Shown here one piece after another: positions 24,131 to 32,423 of a stretch of DNA of 64,000 bases; position 1 is the first letter of the stretch, and each line of letters opens with the position of its first letter. The stretch spans positions 62,001 to 126,000 of the forward strand of contig NZ_KZ679088.1 in the NCBI RefSeq assembly GCF_003024235.1, given 5' to 3'. The DNA comes from Arenimonas caeni. GTDB taxonomy: Bacteria > Pseudomonadota > Gammaproteobacteria > Xanthomonadales > Xanthomonadaceae. The notes beneath the pieces are model-generated. The model was not told where the DNA came from. It ran no database searches and saw nothing but the letters and a program-made list of their open reading frames with translations. Made by a program: the position numbers and the translations under genes.

Positions 24131-24667
24131 ATGGCCAGCATCCACCTGCGGCTGCAGTCGCTGGAACAGCTTTACGACAGCTTCGACCCGGCGCCCTTTC
24201 CCGACAAGGCGCTCGACCGTCGTGTCGAGACCTACCTGCTCGAGAGCGCCGGCGAGCACGGGCATTTCGAACCGCTGGAAGTCGTGCTGCACGGCACGCC
24301 GGCCTTGCAGGCGCGGCTTGCCGACATCGCCGATGCGATCCATGCCCACTTCGAACTGGTGTCCAGGCAGGCCGAGCAGCGCCACCGCCGGCGCCGCCGG
24401 GTGGGACGGATCGCCTTGCTCGCGGGCCTGACGACGCTGGGCGGCGTACTCACGCTGCGGCACTGGCTGGCGATGACGCCGGTGCCCTTCGGTGAAGTGC
24501 TGTCGGAGGGGCTGCTGATCCTGGCCTGGGTGGCGCTGTGGCGGCCGATCGAATCGATCGGCTTCGATTCGTGGGAGAGCCGGATCGAGCGCGGCATCCT
24601 GCGCCGGCTGGCGCAGGTGCCGGTGCGGTTTCAGGGCTTGCCGGCCGCGGCGTCCCCGGGCGCGTAG
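24131..24667 (+). CDS. Two-helix membrane protein of unknown function
   Basis: A 178-residue protein not assigned to a family. The first 90 residues are soluble (LRLQSLEQLYDSFDPAPFPDKALD...EPLEVVLHG). An arginine-rich patch (QRHRRRRRVGR) then precedes two membrane helices (about 98-118 and 122-140), with a short cytoplasmic end. It starts 3 bp after the CHAD gene and is surely cotranscribed with it, so a shared role in polyphosphate or low-oxygen physiology is a guess. Its 3' end overlaps the convergent lipoprotein gene by 37 bp. Confidence 0.65.
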   Translation: MASIHLRLQSLEQLYDSFDPAPFPDKALDRRVETYLLESAGEHGHFEPLEVVLHGTPALQARLADIADAIHAHFELVSRQAEQRHRRRRRVGRIALLAGLTTLGGVLTLRHWLAMTPVPFGEVLSEGLLILAWVALWRPIESIGFDSWESRIERGILRRLAQVPVRFQGLPAAASPGA

Positions 24668-25521
24668 CGCGAGGACCACAGCGGCGTCGGCAGGCGTTCG
24701 GCGCCCACCAGCGCGCGGCCGGGCGTGGCCGACAGCGCCAGGGCCTCGGCCTTGCGGAGCCTTGGCATCGGCACGACCTGCGGTGGGCGCGCGAGCACGC
24801 TGGCCCAGGGTTCGCCCGGCGTGCGAAGCCACAGGTAGAGGCCACCGTAGCTGAGCACCATCAACTGCCGGCCCGAGGCGTCGAGGTCGAGCCCGGTGGC
24901 ATCGCCTTCGATCGCGCCGGCGGCCGGCGAACCCAAGTATTCGGCCACGACGGTTTCTTCCGCGTCGCGCGCCGACAGCGGCACCCGGTAAAGGCGCGCG
25001 GGCTTGTCGCGCTTGCTCAGCACGAGCAGGTCGCCATTGGCGACGTCGACGGCGATGCCCTCGGCGTCGCGCGGTCCGTCCGGATAGCGAAAGCGCAGCG
25101 TCCAGGCGACCTGCGCGCGGGTGTCGCCACGCGCCGGTTCGGCCAGCGCGTGCACCACCACCTCGTCGCGCACGCCGCGGTTGTCGCCCACGTCGCCCAC
25201 CAGCAGCCAGTGCGTGTCGCCCTCGCGCCAGATCGCCAGGGATTCCGTGTCACGCCACCAGGCATTCACCCACACGCGACCCAGCGCCCGGCCCTGTTCG
25301 TCCAGGCGGTACAGGCGCGGCAGGCTGCCGCTGTCGTTGATCGACCAGAGCACGCCGGGATCGCGCGCCGAGGCCACCAGGCCGCTCATCTCGCTCAGCC
25401 CGGCGTCCTCGACCCAGTTCACGCCCTCCGGCGGGGCGGGCAATGGCGCGGAACTGCAGGCCGCCAGGACGGCGGCCAGCAGTGCCGTGGCGCAGGCCAC
25501 GCCATGGCGCGTCTCGCGCAT
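24631..25521 (-). CDS. Beta-propeller lipoprotein
   Basis: A 296-residue protein with a lipoprotein signal (LLAAVLAACSSAP, lipobox Cys22). It is followed by repeats typical of a beta-propeller (EMSGLVASARDPGVLWSINDSG, DTHWLLVGDVGDNRG, DAEGIAVDVANGDLLVLSKRD, EGDATGLDLDASGRQLMVLSYGG). Similar propellers are esterase-like or phytase-like, but no active site can be named. It sits 2 bp downstream of a PepSY gene, probably in one transcript. Its 3' end overlaps the convergent membrane-protein gene. Confidence 0.65.
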   Translation of the reverse strand: MRETRHGVACATALLAAVLAACSSAPLPAPPEGVNWVEDAGLSEMSGLVASARDPGVLWSINDSGSLPRLYRLDEQGRALGRVWVNAWWRDTESLAIWREGDTHWLLVGDVGDNRGVRDEVVVHALAEPARGDTRAQVAWTLRFRYPDGPRDAEGIAVDVANGDLLVLSKRDKPARLYRVPLSARDAEETVVAEYLGSPAAGAIEGDATGLDLDASGRQLMVLSYGGLYLWLRTPGEPWASVLARPPQVVPMPRLRKAEALALSATPGRALVGAERLPTPLWSSRYAPGDAAAGKP

Positions 25522-25523
25522 GC

Positions 25524-25964
25524 TCAGTCTTCCAGGTCCGGGTGCACGGCGACGATGCGGCCGTCGAAAGCGCTGATGCGCAGCTCCACCGGCTGGCCCT
25601 GGGCGTCGAGTGCGTCGGCGTCCCAGAGCGCGCCGTCGCGGTCGACGTCGTGCACGCTCTGGTAGCCCGCGGCCTCGATCGAGGCCAGCACGTCGGCCAG
25701 GGGCAGCATCGGCCGGTCGGCCATCGGGTCGAACACCTCGCCGGTGGCCGGGTCCAGGGCGACCTCGCCCCAGCGGCCGTTGGCGCGGCGCACCTCGGCT
25801 TCCCAGAGGCCGTCGTCGAAGTCGATCTCGCGCACTTCGGCGTAGCCGGCGTCACGCAGGGTGGCCAGGGCCTCGCCGGCGGCCGGCGCGGGGGTGGTGG
25901 ACTGGGCCAGGGCCGGGGCGGCGAAGGCAGCGATCGCGAGCAGCAGGATGCGGGGGGTATTCAT
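25524..25964 (-). CDS. Secreted double-PepSY protein
   Basis: A 146-residue protein with a signal peptide (ILLLAIAAFAAPALAQS) and two copies of a PepSY-like unit. Repeat one, about residues 32-75, has LRDAGYAEVREIDFDDGLWEAEVRRANG. Repeat two, about 85-135, has LASIEAAGYQSVHDVDRDGALWDADALDAQG. PepSY units are thought to inhibit or modulate proteases or to bind ligands at the cell surface. It is divergent from a second PepSY gene and the two-component system, with a shared 108-bp promoter region. Confidence 0.8.
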   Translation of the reverse strand: MNTPRILLLAIAAFAAPALAQSTTPAPAAGEALATLRDAGYAEVREIDFDDGLWEAEVRRANGRWGEVALDPATGEVFDPMADRPMLPLADVLASIEAAGYQSVHDVDRDGALWDADALDAQGQPVELRISAFDGRIVAVHPDLED

Positions 25965-26072
25965 GGCGTTACTCCTTGGTTGTGGGGTGGCGCCAGTTTC
26001 CGCAGCCGGCCTAACAGCACGGTGATCGCTCCGTTCACACTCGGGTTAATGGTTTTGGGCATCCTCGTGCCC

Positions 26073-26426
26073 ATGCGCGTCTTGCCGCCCCTGCTGCTCC
26101 TGCTTGCCCTCGCCGGCCTGGCCGCGGCCTGCACTTCGCCGGCGACCGACCAGCCCCCCGTGCCGGCCACGGGGCAGGACGACCCCTATGCGGCCCTGCC
26201 CGAACGCGACCACGAGCGCGTGCGCGCCGCGGTCGCCCGCGGCGAGATGGTTCCGCTGTCGGGGATCCTTGCCGACGCGCTGGCGCGCTATCCGGGCACC
26301 GTGCTCGAAGTGGAACTCGAAGGCAGTGAATACGAGGTGGAGATCCTCGGCGCCGACGGCGTGATCATGGAGATCGATTACGACGCCCGGACCGGCGAGT
26401 TGCTGGAGGCCGAGGTAGACGACTGA
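26073..26426 (+). CDS. PepSY-domain lipoprotein preceding a two-component system
   Basis: A 117-residue protein with a lipoprotein signal (LLLALAGLAAACTSP, Cys near residue 21). One PepSY unit covers about residues 60-115 (LADALARYPGTVLEVELEGSEYEVEILGADGVIMEIDYDARTGELLE, an unbroken match). It overlaps the response-regulator gene (TGATG), so it is translated with the regulator and kinase. Periplasmic PepSY proteins encoded this way are candidate accessory sensors for the kinase. Confidence 0.8.
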   Translation: MRVLPPLLLLLALAGLAAACTSPATDQPPVPATGQDDPYAALPERDHERVRAAVARGEMVPLSGILADALARYPGTVLEVELEGSEYEVEILGADGVIMEIDYDARTGELLEAEVDD

Positions 26427-27088
26427 TGCGCGTGCTGCTGGCCGAGGATGACGCCGAGCTCGCGCGCCAGCTGGCGTCGGCCCTGACCGATGCCGGCTTC
26501 GCCGTCGACCACGCCGTCGACGGCGCCGATGCCGAGTTCCGCGGCCAGACCGAGGACTACGACGCCGCAGTGCTCGACCTGGGCCTGCCGGGCATGGACG
26601 GGCTGTCGGTGCTCGACGCCTGGCGCGCCGCCGGCCGCCGCCTGCCGGTGCTGGTGCTGACTGCGCGCGGGCGCTGGCACGACAAGCTGGCCGGCTTCGA
26701 CGCCGGCGCCGACGACTACCTGGTCAAACCCTTCCCGGTCGACGAGCTGGTGCTGCGCCTGCGCGCGCTGGTGCGTCGCGCCGGTGGCCACGCGCATCCG
26801 CGCATCGCCCGTGGCGCGCTCGTGCTCGACGACAATGCCGGCCGCTTCCTGCTGCACGGGCAGCCGCTGTCGCTGACCGCGCAGGAACACCGCATCCTGG
26901 CCTACCTCGTGCACCGCGGCGAAGCGGTGGTCAGCCGCACCGAACTGGGCGAGCACGTGTACGAGCAGGGCTACGACCCAGATTCGAACGTGCTCGACGT
27001 ACTGATCGGCCGCATCCGCCGCAAGATCGGCGCCGATCGCATCGTCACCGAGCGCGGCAAGGGCTTCCGGCTGGTGGCGCTGCCGTGA
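26426..27088 (+). CDS. OmpR/PhoP-type response regulator
   Basis: A 220-residue regulator. The receiver domain (1-115) has the acidic pair EDD near residue 8, the phosphorylation site Asp51 in VLDLGLPGMDG, Thr in VLTARG, and Lys in YLVKPF. The winged-helix DNA-binding domain (about 130-218) has SLTAQEHRILAYLVHR and SNVLDVLIGRIRRKIGADRIVTERGKGF (PhoP/QseB group). It overlaps both neighbours by 1-4 bp. The likely signal is envelope stress or cations, judged only from the family. Confidence 0.92.
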   Translation: MRVLLAEDDAELARQLASALTDAGFAVDHAVDGADAEFRGQTEDYDAAVLDLGLPGMDGLSVLDAWRAAGRRLPVLVLTARGRWHDKLAGFDAGADDYLVKPFPVDELVLRLRALVRRAGGHAHPRIARGALVLDDNAGRFLLHGQPLSLTAQEHRILAYLVHRGEAVVSRTELGEHVYEQGYDPDSNVLDVLIGRIRRKIGADRIVTERGKGFRLVALP

Positions 27089-28413
27089 ACTTCCGCCGCT
27101 CGCTGCGCCTGCGCCTGCTGGCCACCGGCGTGGCCGGCGTGGCGGTGGCGGCGCTGGCCGTGGCGCTGTGGCTGGGCCAGGCCTTCCGTGATGCCTCGGA
27201 ACGCACCTTCGACCGCGGGTTGGCCGACGAACTGCGCACCCTGATCGCGATGGGCGAGGTGGATGCGCGCGGCCGTTTCGTGCTCGAGGCCGAGCCCGAG
27301 GACCATCACTATTCGCAGCCCTATTCGGGCCACTACTGGCGCGTCGTCGCCGGCGACCGGCAGTTCCAGTCGCGCTCGCTCTGGGATGCGGGCTTCGAGC
27401 CGGTGATGCCGGACCGGGCCGGGCCGCCGCGGATCGTCGAACTGCCGGGCCCGCGCGACGCCACCCTGCGCGTGCTCATGCAGGCGGTCGATTACCCGGG
27501 GCTGGATGCGACGGTGGTCTTCATGGTGGCGGCCGACCGCGCGCCGCTGGAGGCCGAGGCCGCCGACTTCCGCCTGCTGGCCGGCGGCGCGGTGGCGCTG
27601 GTGGCCGTGTGCCTGCTGGGGCTGCTGGCGCTGCAGGTGGGCTTCGCCCTGCGCCCGCTCAACCGCCTCGCCGACACCGCCGGACGCGTGCGCCGCGGCG
27701 AGGCGGCCCGTTTCCCCGAACAGGGCCTGCCCAGCGAGGTCGAGCCGCTGGCGCGCCACCTCAACGAACTGCTCGAGCACCACGAGCGTTCGGTGCAGCG
27801 CGCGCGCACCGCCGCCCAGGACCTGGCGCATGCGCTCAAGACACCGCTGACGGTGCTCTCGCTGGAGGCCGAGCGGCCCGGCGCGCGCACCGCCGAGGTG
27901 CTGCGCGAGCAGGTGGTGCGCATGCGCCAGTCGGTGGACCGCCACCTGGGCCGAAGCATCACCGCCGACCAGCGCGCGCGCACGCCGGTGGCGCCGGTCG
28001 CGCACGCCCTGCTGGCGCTGATGGCGCGCGTGCACGGCAGCCGTGGCCTGGATTTCGTGCAGGCCCCGGGCGGCGAGGACCTGGTGTTCGCCGGCGGCCG
28101 CGAGGACCTGGAGGAGATGCTCGGCAACCTGCTCGACAACGCCGGCAAGTTCGCGCATTCGCGGGTCGAGCTGGCCGTCGCCCGCGAGGGCGACCAGCTG
28201 GTGCTGGCCGTCCGCGACGACGGCCCGGGCCTGCCGCCGGGCACGCCGGCGGACGTCACCGAGCGCGGCGTGCGCCTCGACCAGCGCCAGCCCGGCTCGG
28301 GCCTGGGCCTGGCGATCGTGCGCGACATCGCCGAGGGCTACGGCGGCACGCTCGAACTCGATTCCGGCAAGGGCGGCTTCTGTGCGCGCCTGCGCCTGCC
28401 GCCCGGCAGCTGA
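27085..28413 (+). CDS. Sensor histidine kinase partner (PhoQ/QseC-like)
   Basis: A 442-residue kinase. A membrane helix covers residues 10-32, followed by a periplasmic sensor of about 130 residues with an acidic patch (EAEPEDHHYSQPYSG), a second helix (about 165-190), HAMP, and the dimerisation helix with DLAHALKTPLTVL (phospho-His). The ATPase domain has DNAGKFAHS, DDGPGLP and GSGLGLAIV. The sensor's acidic and His-rich segment could bind metal or cations. It is translationally coupled to the regulator (ATGA). Confidence 0.92.
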   Translation: MNFRRSLRLRLLATGVAGVAVAALAVALWLGQAFRDASERTFDRGLADELRTLIAMGEVDARGRFVLEAEPEDHHYSQPYSGHYWRVVAGDRQFQSRSLWDAGFEPVMPDRAGPPRIVELPGPRDATLRVLMQAVDYPGLDATVVFMVAADRAPLEAEAADFRLLAGGAVALVAVCLLGLLALQVGFALRPLNRLADTAGRVRRGEAARFPEQGLPSEVEPLARHLNELLEHHERSVQRARTAAQDLAHALKTPLTVLSLEAERPGARTAEVLREQVVRMRQSVDRHLGRSITADQRARTPVAPVAHALLALMARVHGSRGLDFVQAPGGEDLVFAGGREDLEEMLGNLLDNAGKFAHSRVELAVAREGDQLVLAVRDDGPGLPPGTPADVTERGVRLDQRQPGSGLGLAIVRDIAEGYGGTLELDSGKGGFCARLRLPPGS

Positions 28414-28483
28414 GTCGCCCCGGCGGCGCAAGCACGCGGACTTGCTGACGCGCAGCCGACGCGCTGCGGCTTACCATCCCGGG

Positions 28484-30571
28484 GTGGATCGACCTGCCCT
28501 CTCCCTGCTGGCCTTCGTGCTCGCCCCCGCCTTCGTGGCCGCGGCCGAGCCGCCGACGGTGCTCGACCCGCTGGTCGTCACCGCCACGGCGCAGGAGCGC
28601 CCGCGAAGCGAAGTGCCCGCCGCCGTGGACGTGGTGGACGGGGACGCCCTGCGCCTGGCGCGGCCGGCGCTCTCGCTCGCCGAAAGCCTGCCGCGCGTGC
28701 CCGGCGTGGTGGTGCGCGATCGCCAGAACCAGGCCCAGGACCTACAGCTGTCCATCCGCGGCTTCGGTGCCCGCGCCAGTTTCGGCGTGCGCGGCCTGCG
28801 CCTGTACAGCGACGGCATCCCGGCCACCATGCCCGACGGCCAGGGCCAGGTGTCGCACTTCGCGCTCACCGCGGCCGAGCGCATCGAGGTGCTGCGCGGG
28901 CCGTTCTCCGCGCTGCATGGCAACGCCGCCGGGGGCGTGGTGTCGGTGACCACCGCGATGCCCGCGGGCGATCCGGTGCTCGAAGCCGGGGTCCTGGGGG
29001 GTGCCGATGGCCTGTGGCGCCTCGATGCGAGCTGGGCCGGCAGCCTGGACGACGACGATCGCCAGCGCCTGCGCGTGGACTGGCAGCGCTCGGCGGCCGA
29101 CGGCTACCGCGAGCACTCGGCCTGGCGCCGCGACGCCGCGCAGCTGGCCTGGCGCGCAGAACTTCCCGGCGACGGCGAACTGCGCTTGCTGGCCAACCAC
29201 CTGGACCTGGCGGCCGACGACCCGCAGGGCCTGGACGCCGCCCGGCTGGCGGGCAACCGCCGTGCGGCCAGCGCCGGCGCGCTGCAGTTCGACACCCGCA
29301 AGACCGTTTCGCAGCAGCAGCTGGGCGCACGCTGGCGGCAGCCGCTGGCCGACGCGCACGAACTGGCGCTGGTGGCCTGGGCCGGGCGTCGCCGGACCTT
29401 CCAGATGCTGTCGGTGCCGGTGGTGGCGCAGGCCAGCGCCACGTCGGGCGGCGGTGTGATCGACCTCGACCGCGATTTCGGCGGCGCGGACCTGCGCTGG
29501 CAGTGGCAGCCTTCCGACGCGCTCACCGTCACCGCCGGCGCGCTGCACGAGCGCGCCGAGGAAGCGCGGCTGGGCTTCGAGAACTACATCGGCACGCAGC
29601 CGGGCGTGGTGGGCGCGCTGCGCCGCGACGAGGACAACCGCGTCACCGGCGACGATGCCTACCTGCAGCTTGACGCAGCGCTTTCCGAACGCTGGCGTTT
29701 GAGTGCCGGCCTGCGCCACAGCCAGGTGCGCTTCCGCTCGAGTGACCGCTACGTTCGCCCGGGCAACCCGGATGACAGCGGCGCGCTGCGCTATTCGCGC
29801 ACCACGCCGGTGCTGGGCCTGCTGTTCGAGGGCGGCGAAGGCTGGAGCGTTTACGCCAACGCCGGCACCGGTTTCGAGACGCCTACCTTCGCCGAGCTGG
29901 CCTACCGCAACGACGGCGGCAGCGGCCTCAACGACGCGCTGCGCCCCGCGCGCAGCCGCCACCTCGAGCTCGGCGCGCGCGGCGCCAGCGAGTCGCTGCG
30001 CTGGGACCTGGCGCTGTTCCAGGCGCGCACCGAGGACGAGATGGTGGTGCTGTCGAGCCAGGGCGGCCGCAGCGTGTTCGGCAATGCCGGCCTCACGCGC
30101 CGGCGCGGCGCGGAGTTCTCGTTCGAGGCGCGGCTGGCGCCGGACTGGAGCCTGGCGGCGAGCGGCACCTGGCTCGATGCCCGGCAGTTGCGCGACGTGT
30201 GCACGACGCCGGCCTGCGGGCCGGGCGAGCGCCGCATCGTGGCCGGCAACGTGCTGCCCGGCGTGGCGGCGCGCTTCGCCTGGGCCGAGCTGCGCTGGGA
30301 CGCGAGCCTGGACACCACGCTGCTGCTCGAGGCGCGCGCCACCAGCGGCTTCTACGCTGATGACCTCAACACCGCCCGCGCGCCGGGCCACGGCCTGCTG
30401 GGCCTGGGCGTCGAACACCGCTTCGGCCCGCGCCTCACCGCCTGGGCGCGCGTGGACAACCTGCTGGACCGCGAGACCATCGGCTCGGTCATCGTCAACG
30501 AGGCCAACGGCCGCTACTTCGAGCCGGCGCCCGGCCGCACGTTCTTCGTCGGCCTGCGCGCGAACTTCTGA
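28484..30571 (+). CDS. TonB-dependent outer-membrane receptor
   Basis: A 695-residue receptor. A signal peptide (LSLLAFVLAPAFVAAA) follows the GTG start at 28484; no ATG suits. It has a TonB-box-like DPLVVTA, a plug domain (LSIRGFGARASFGVRGLRLYSDGIPATMPDGQGQ, in two pieces, and IEVLRGPFSALHGNAAGGVV), and a long beta-barrel ending in FVGLRANF with a C-terminal Phe. The plug resembles FecA/PupA-type siderophore receptors. No transport or sigma partner is adjacent. It follows the two-component system in the same direction after a 70-bp gap. Confidence 0.9.
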   Translation: MDRPALSLLAFVLAPAFVAAAEPPTVLDPLVVTATAQERPRSEVPAAVDVVDGDALRLARPALSLAESLPRVPGVVVRDRQNQAQDLQLSIRGFGARASFGVRGLRLYSDGIPATMPDGQGQVSHFALTAAERIEVLRGPFSALHGNAAGGVVSVTTAMPAGDPVLEAGVLGGADGLWRLDASWAGSLDDDDRQRLRVDWQRSAADGYREHSAWRRDAAQLAWRAELPGDGELRLLANHLDLAADDPQGLDAARLAGNRRAASAGALQFDTRKTVSQQQLGARWRQPLADAHELALVAWAGRRRTFQMLSVPVVAQASATSGGGVIDLDRDFGGADLRWQWQPSDALTVTAGALHERAEEARLGFENYIGTQPGVVGALRRDEDNRVTGDDAYLQLDAALSERWRLSAGLRHSQVRFRSSDRYVRPGNPDDSGALRYSRTTPVLGLLFEGGEGWSVYANAGTGFETPTFAELAYRNDGGSGLNDALRPARSRHLELGARGASESLRWDLALFQARTEDEMVVLSSQGGRSVFGNAGLTRRRGAEFSFEARLAPDWSLAASGTWLDARQLRDVCTTPACGPGERRIVAGNVLPGVAARFAWAELRWDASLDTTLLLEARATSGFYADDLNTARAPGHGLLGLGVEHRFGPRLTAWARVDNLLDRETIGSVIVNEANGRYFEPAPGRTFFVGLRANF

Positions 30572-30582
30572 CGTGGGAAAAA

Positions 30583-30609
30583 GAAAACCCGCCACTTGGG
30601 CGGGTTTTC
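30583..30609. terminator. Bidirectional terminator between the receptor gene and rpmG
   Basis: aaaacccgcc-acttg-ggcgggtttt has A and T tracts on both sides, so it can end the receptor transcript from the left and the rpmBG transcript from the right. Confidence 0.88.
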
Positions 30610-30615
30610 TTCGGA

Positions 30616-30645
30616 AAGCTTCGCGGCTGAAGCCGCTACTACAGG
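30616..30645 (+). repeat. REP-type repeat unit
   Basis: The unit aagcttcgcggctgaagccg continues to ctactacagg. It resembles the right half of the REP repeats at 6654 and 53477. The core gcggct-ga-agccgc is palindromic. Confidence 0.55.
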
Positions 30646-30661
30646 TAGTCCGCAGGGCGGA

Positions 30662-30826
30662 TTACTTGATCTTGCCTTCCTTGTAGATCACGTGCTTGCG
30701 AACGACGGGATCGTACTTCTTGATCTCCATCTTGTTCGGGGTGGTCTTCTTGTTCTTGTCGGTCGTGTAGAAGTGACCGGTGCCGGCCGACGAAGTCAGG
30801 CGGATCTTGTCGCGCTTGGATGCCAT
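30662..30826 (-). CDS. rpmG: Ribosomal protein bL33
   Basis: A 54-residue 50S subunit protein, [20 protein letters not shown] at the start and ending YKEGKIK. It is the cysteine-free form, lacking the CxxC zinc ribbon found in some paralogues, so it does not depend on zinc. It sits 13 bp downstream of rpmB with an AGGAGGA ribosome binding site. The rpmB-rpmG operon is the usual arrangement in gammaproteobacteria. Confidence 0.96.
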   Translation of the reverse strand: MASKRDKIRLTSSAGTGHFYTTDKNKKTTPNKMEIKKYDPVVRKHVIYKEGKIK

Positions 30827-30839
30827 GGTTCAGTCCTCC

Positions 30840-31076
30840 TCAGATCTTCTCGCCGCGGGCGCGCATTTCGGCCAGGACGGCGTCGATGCCGTTCTTGTCG
30901 ATGGTGCGCAGGGCGTGCATGGAAACACGCAGCTTCACCCAACGGTTCTCCGAGGCAACCCAGAAGCGGCGCTCGTGCAGGTTGGGAAGGAAACGGCGGC
31001 GGGTCTTGTTGTTGGCATGCGAGACGTTGTTGCCGCTCTGCACGCCCTTGCCGGTAACTTGGCAAACTCGGCTCAT
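30840..31076 (-). CDS. rpmB: Ribosomal protein bL28
   Basis: A 78-residue 50S subunit protein beginning [20 protein letters not shown] and containing [14 protein letters not shown]. The start ATG 31076 gives the family's exact length; a longer in-frame extension upstream has no homology. It is the first gene of rpmBG. About 220 bp upstream (31077-31298) have no gene and probably carry the promoter; no clear boxes are visible. Confidence 0.96.
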   Translation of the reverse strand: MSRVCQVTGKGVQSGNNVSHANNKTRRRFLPNLHERRFWVASENRWVKLRVSMHALRTIDKNGIDAVLAEMRARGEKI

Positions 31077-31298
31077 GGTGTGGCTCCTGGGTAGGACTGG
31101 CCGCCCATAGCCCGGGCGGCGGCGGCCCCGCGCGGCGGGCCGGATGGCCTGCAGGCGCATGCGATGCGGGATACAGCGAACGCTCCGCCAGGGGCCGGGA
31201 TCGCACTACCGGGGCCAGGGCCGTGGGGGCAGATGCGGAGCGAGCCGCGCATTATGCCCGCGCCCGGCCCCGCAGGCAAGACTTATCCACAGGGGGGG

Positions 31299-31625
31299 CT
31301 AGTGCCCGGGGCGGTCGTGGTGCCAGCCGTGGTGGCGGATGTCGAGCCAGAGGCTGTAGGCGGCGGTGAAGGTGGGGAAGAGGTTCTGGAGCACGCCCAC
31401 CGAGTCCTGCTTGGACGAGAACAGGAAGTAGCTCAGGGTCATGAACGAGCCCAGCAGGCTCATGTACCAGAACAGCCGGGGGATGACCGGCCTGCCGGCC
31501 CGGCGGCTGGCGACGAACTGCACCAGCCAGCGGCCGCCGAACATCAGGGCGCCGGTGTAGCCGATCATCTTCCAGGGCGTGATGTGCAGGCCGGTCCAGT
31601 CCAGCCAGAGGATCTCCTGGTCCAT
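31299..31625 (-). CDS. LAB_N-domain membrane protein (lipid A biosynthesis N-terminal type)
   Basis: A 108-residue protein with three membrane segments (TPWKMIGYTGALMFGGRWLVQF, PRLFWYMSLLGSFMTLSYFLFS split into one helix, and a third near 80-98). It matches the stand-alone lipid-A-disaccharide-synthase N-terminal domain that often accompanies dolichol-phosphate-mannose-type glycosyltransferases in glycolipid or lipid A modification loci. It begins 3 bp after the glycosyltransferase stop, so the two are cotranscribed. Confidence 0.8.
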   Translation of the reverse strand: MDQEILWLDWTGLHITPWKMIGYTGALMFGGRWLVQFVASRRAGRPVIPRLFWYMSLLGSFMTLSYFLFSSKQDSVGVLQNLFPTFTAAYSLWLDIRHHGWHHDRPGH

Positions 31626-31628
31626 CGC

Positions 31629-32354
31629 TCACTCCAGTTCGCGGATGTCGGTGCGCTTGCTGCGCGTGATCAGCCAGGCCACGCCCATCAGGTCGCGGAT
31701 GCCGACCAGGGCGCGGCCGAAGTTGGTGTACTTGGAGCTGCCCGCGCCGCGCGGCCGGTGGTTCACCGGCACCGAGACGGTCTTCCAGCCGGCGCGCTGC
31801 ATCAGCGCCGGCAGGTAGCGGTGCATGTGGTCGAAATAGGGCAGGTCGAGGAAGGCGGCGCGCTCGAACAGCTTGGTGCCGCAGCCGGTGTCGGGCGTGG
31901 CGTCGCGCAGCAGGCGCGAGCGGATGGCGTTGGCCCACTTCGAGGCCCACTTCTTGCTGCCGGTGTCCTGGCGGTTGACGCGCCAGCCGGCGTAGAGCTT
32001 CACGTCGGCCTGGCCGGCGTCGCGGGCGGCCAGCAGTTTCGGCAGGTCGGCCGGGTCGTTCTGGCCGTCGCCGTCGAGCGTGGCCACCCAGGGCGCCCGG
32101 GCAGCCTTCACGCCGTTGCGGATGGCCGTGCTCTGGCCGCTCTGCTGGTGGTGCGCCAGCACCCGCAACTCCGGCGTGCCGGCGCGGGCGCCCTGCAGCA
32201 GGGCCAGGGTGCCGTCGCGGCTGCAGTCGTCGACGAAGATCACCTCGAAGGGCACCACGCCGCGCAGTGCGGCGACGACCTCCCCCAGCAGGGCCAGTAC
32301 ATTGCCCTCCTCGTTGAAGGCGGGAATGACGACCGACAGCTGCGGTTGGCTCAC
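31629..32354 (-). CDS. Family 2 glycosyltransferase (dolichol-phosphate-mannose synthase-like)
   Basis: A 241-residue GT-A enzyme with VVIPAFNEEGNV at the N-terminus, FVDDCSRDGT for UDP binding, TLDGDGQNDPADLP for the DxD metal site, and HRPRGAGSSKYTN near residue 205. It lacks the C-terminal membrane helices of ArnC. It likely charges a polyprenyl phosphate with a sugar for envelope glycolipid modification together with the LAB_N protein. The start is GTG 32354. Confidence 0.82.
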   Translation of the reverse strand: MSQPQLSVVIPAFNEEGNVLALLGEVVAALRGVVPFEVIFVDDCSRDGTLALLQGARAGTPELRVLAHHQQSGQSTAIRNGVKAARAPWVATLDGDGQNDPADLPKLLAARDAGQADVKLYAGWRVNRQDTGSKKWASKWANAIRSRLLRDATPDTGCGTKLFERAAFLDLPYFDHMHRYLPALMQRAGWKTVSVPVNHRPRGAGSSKYTNFGRALVGIRDLMGVAWLITRSKRTDIRELE

Positions 32355-32423
32355 GGGGGCCTCGGGGAGGTTGGGCAGGAACGAATTCTGGCAGGGGCCC
32401 CGTTAACGGATCGCTATCGGCGA

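Noticed and set aside
24631-24667. Frameshift or mis-assembly where the convergent genes overlap by 37 bp
   Set aside because: Both proteins end with plausible tails and frames are consistent; overlapping convergent ends also occur at 55574-55592.
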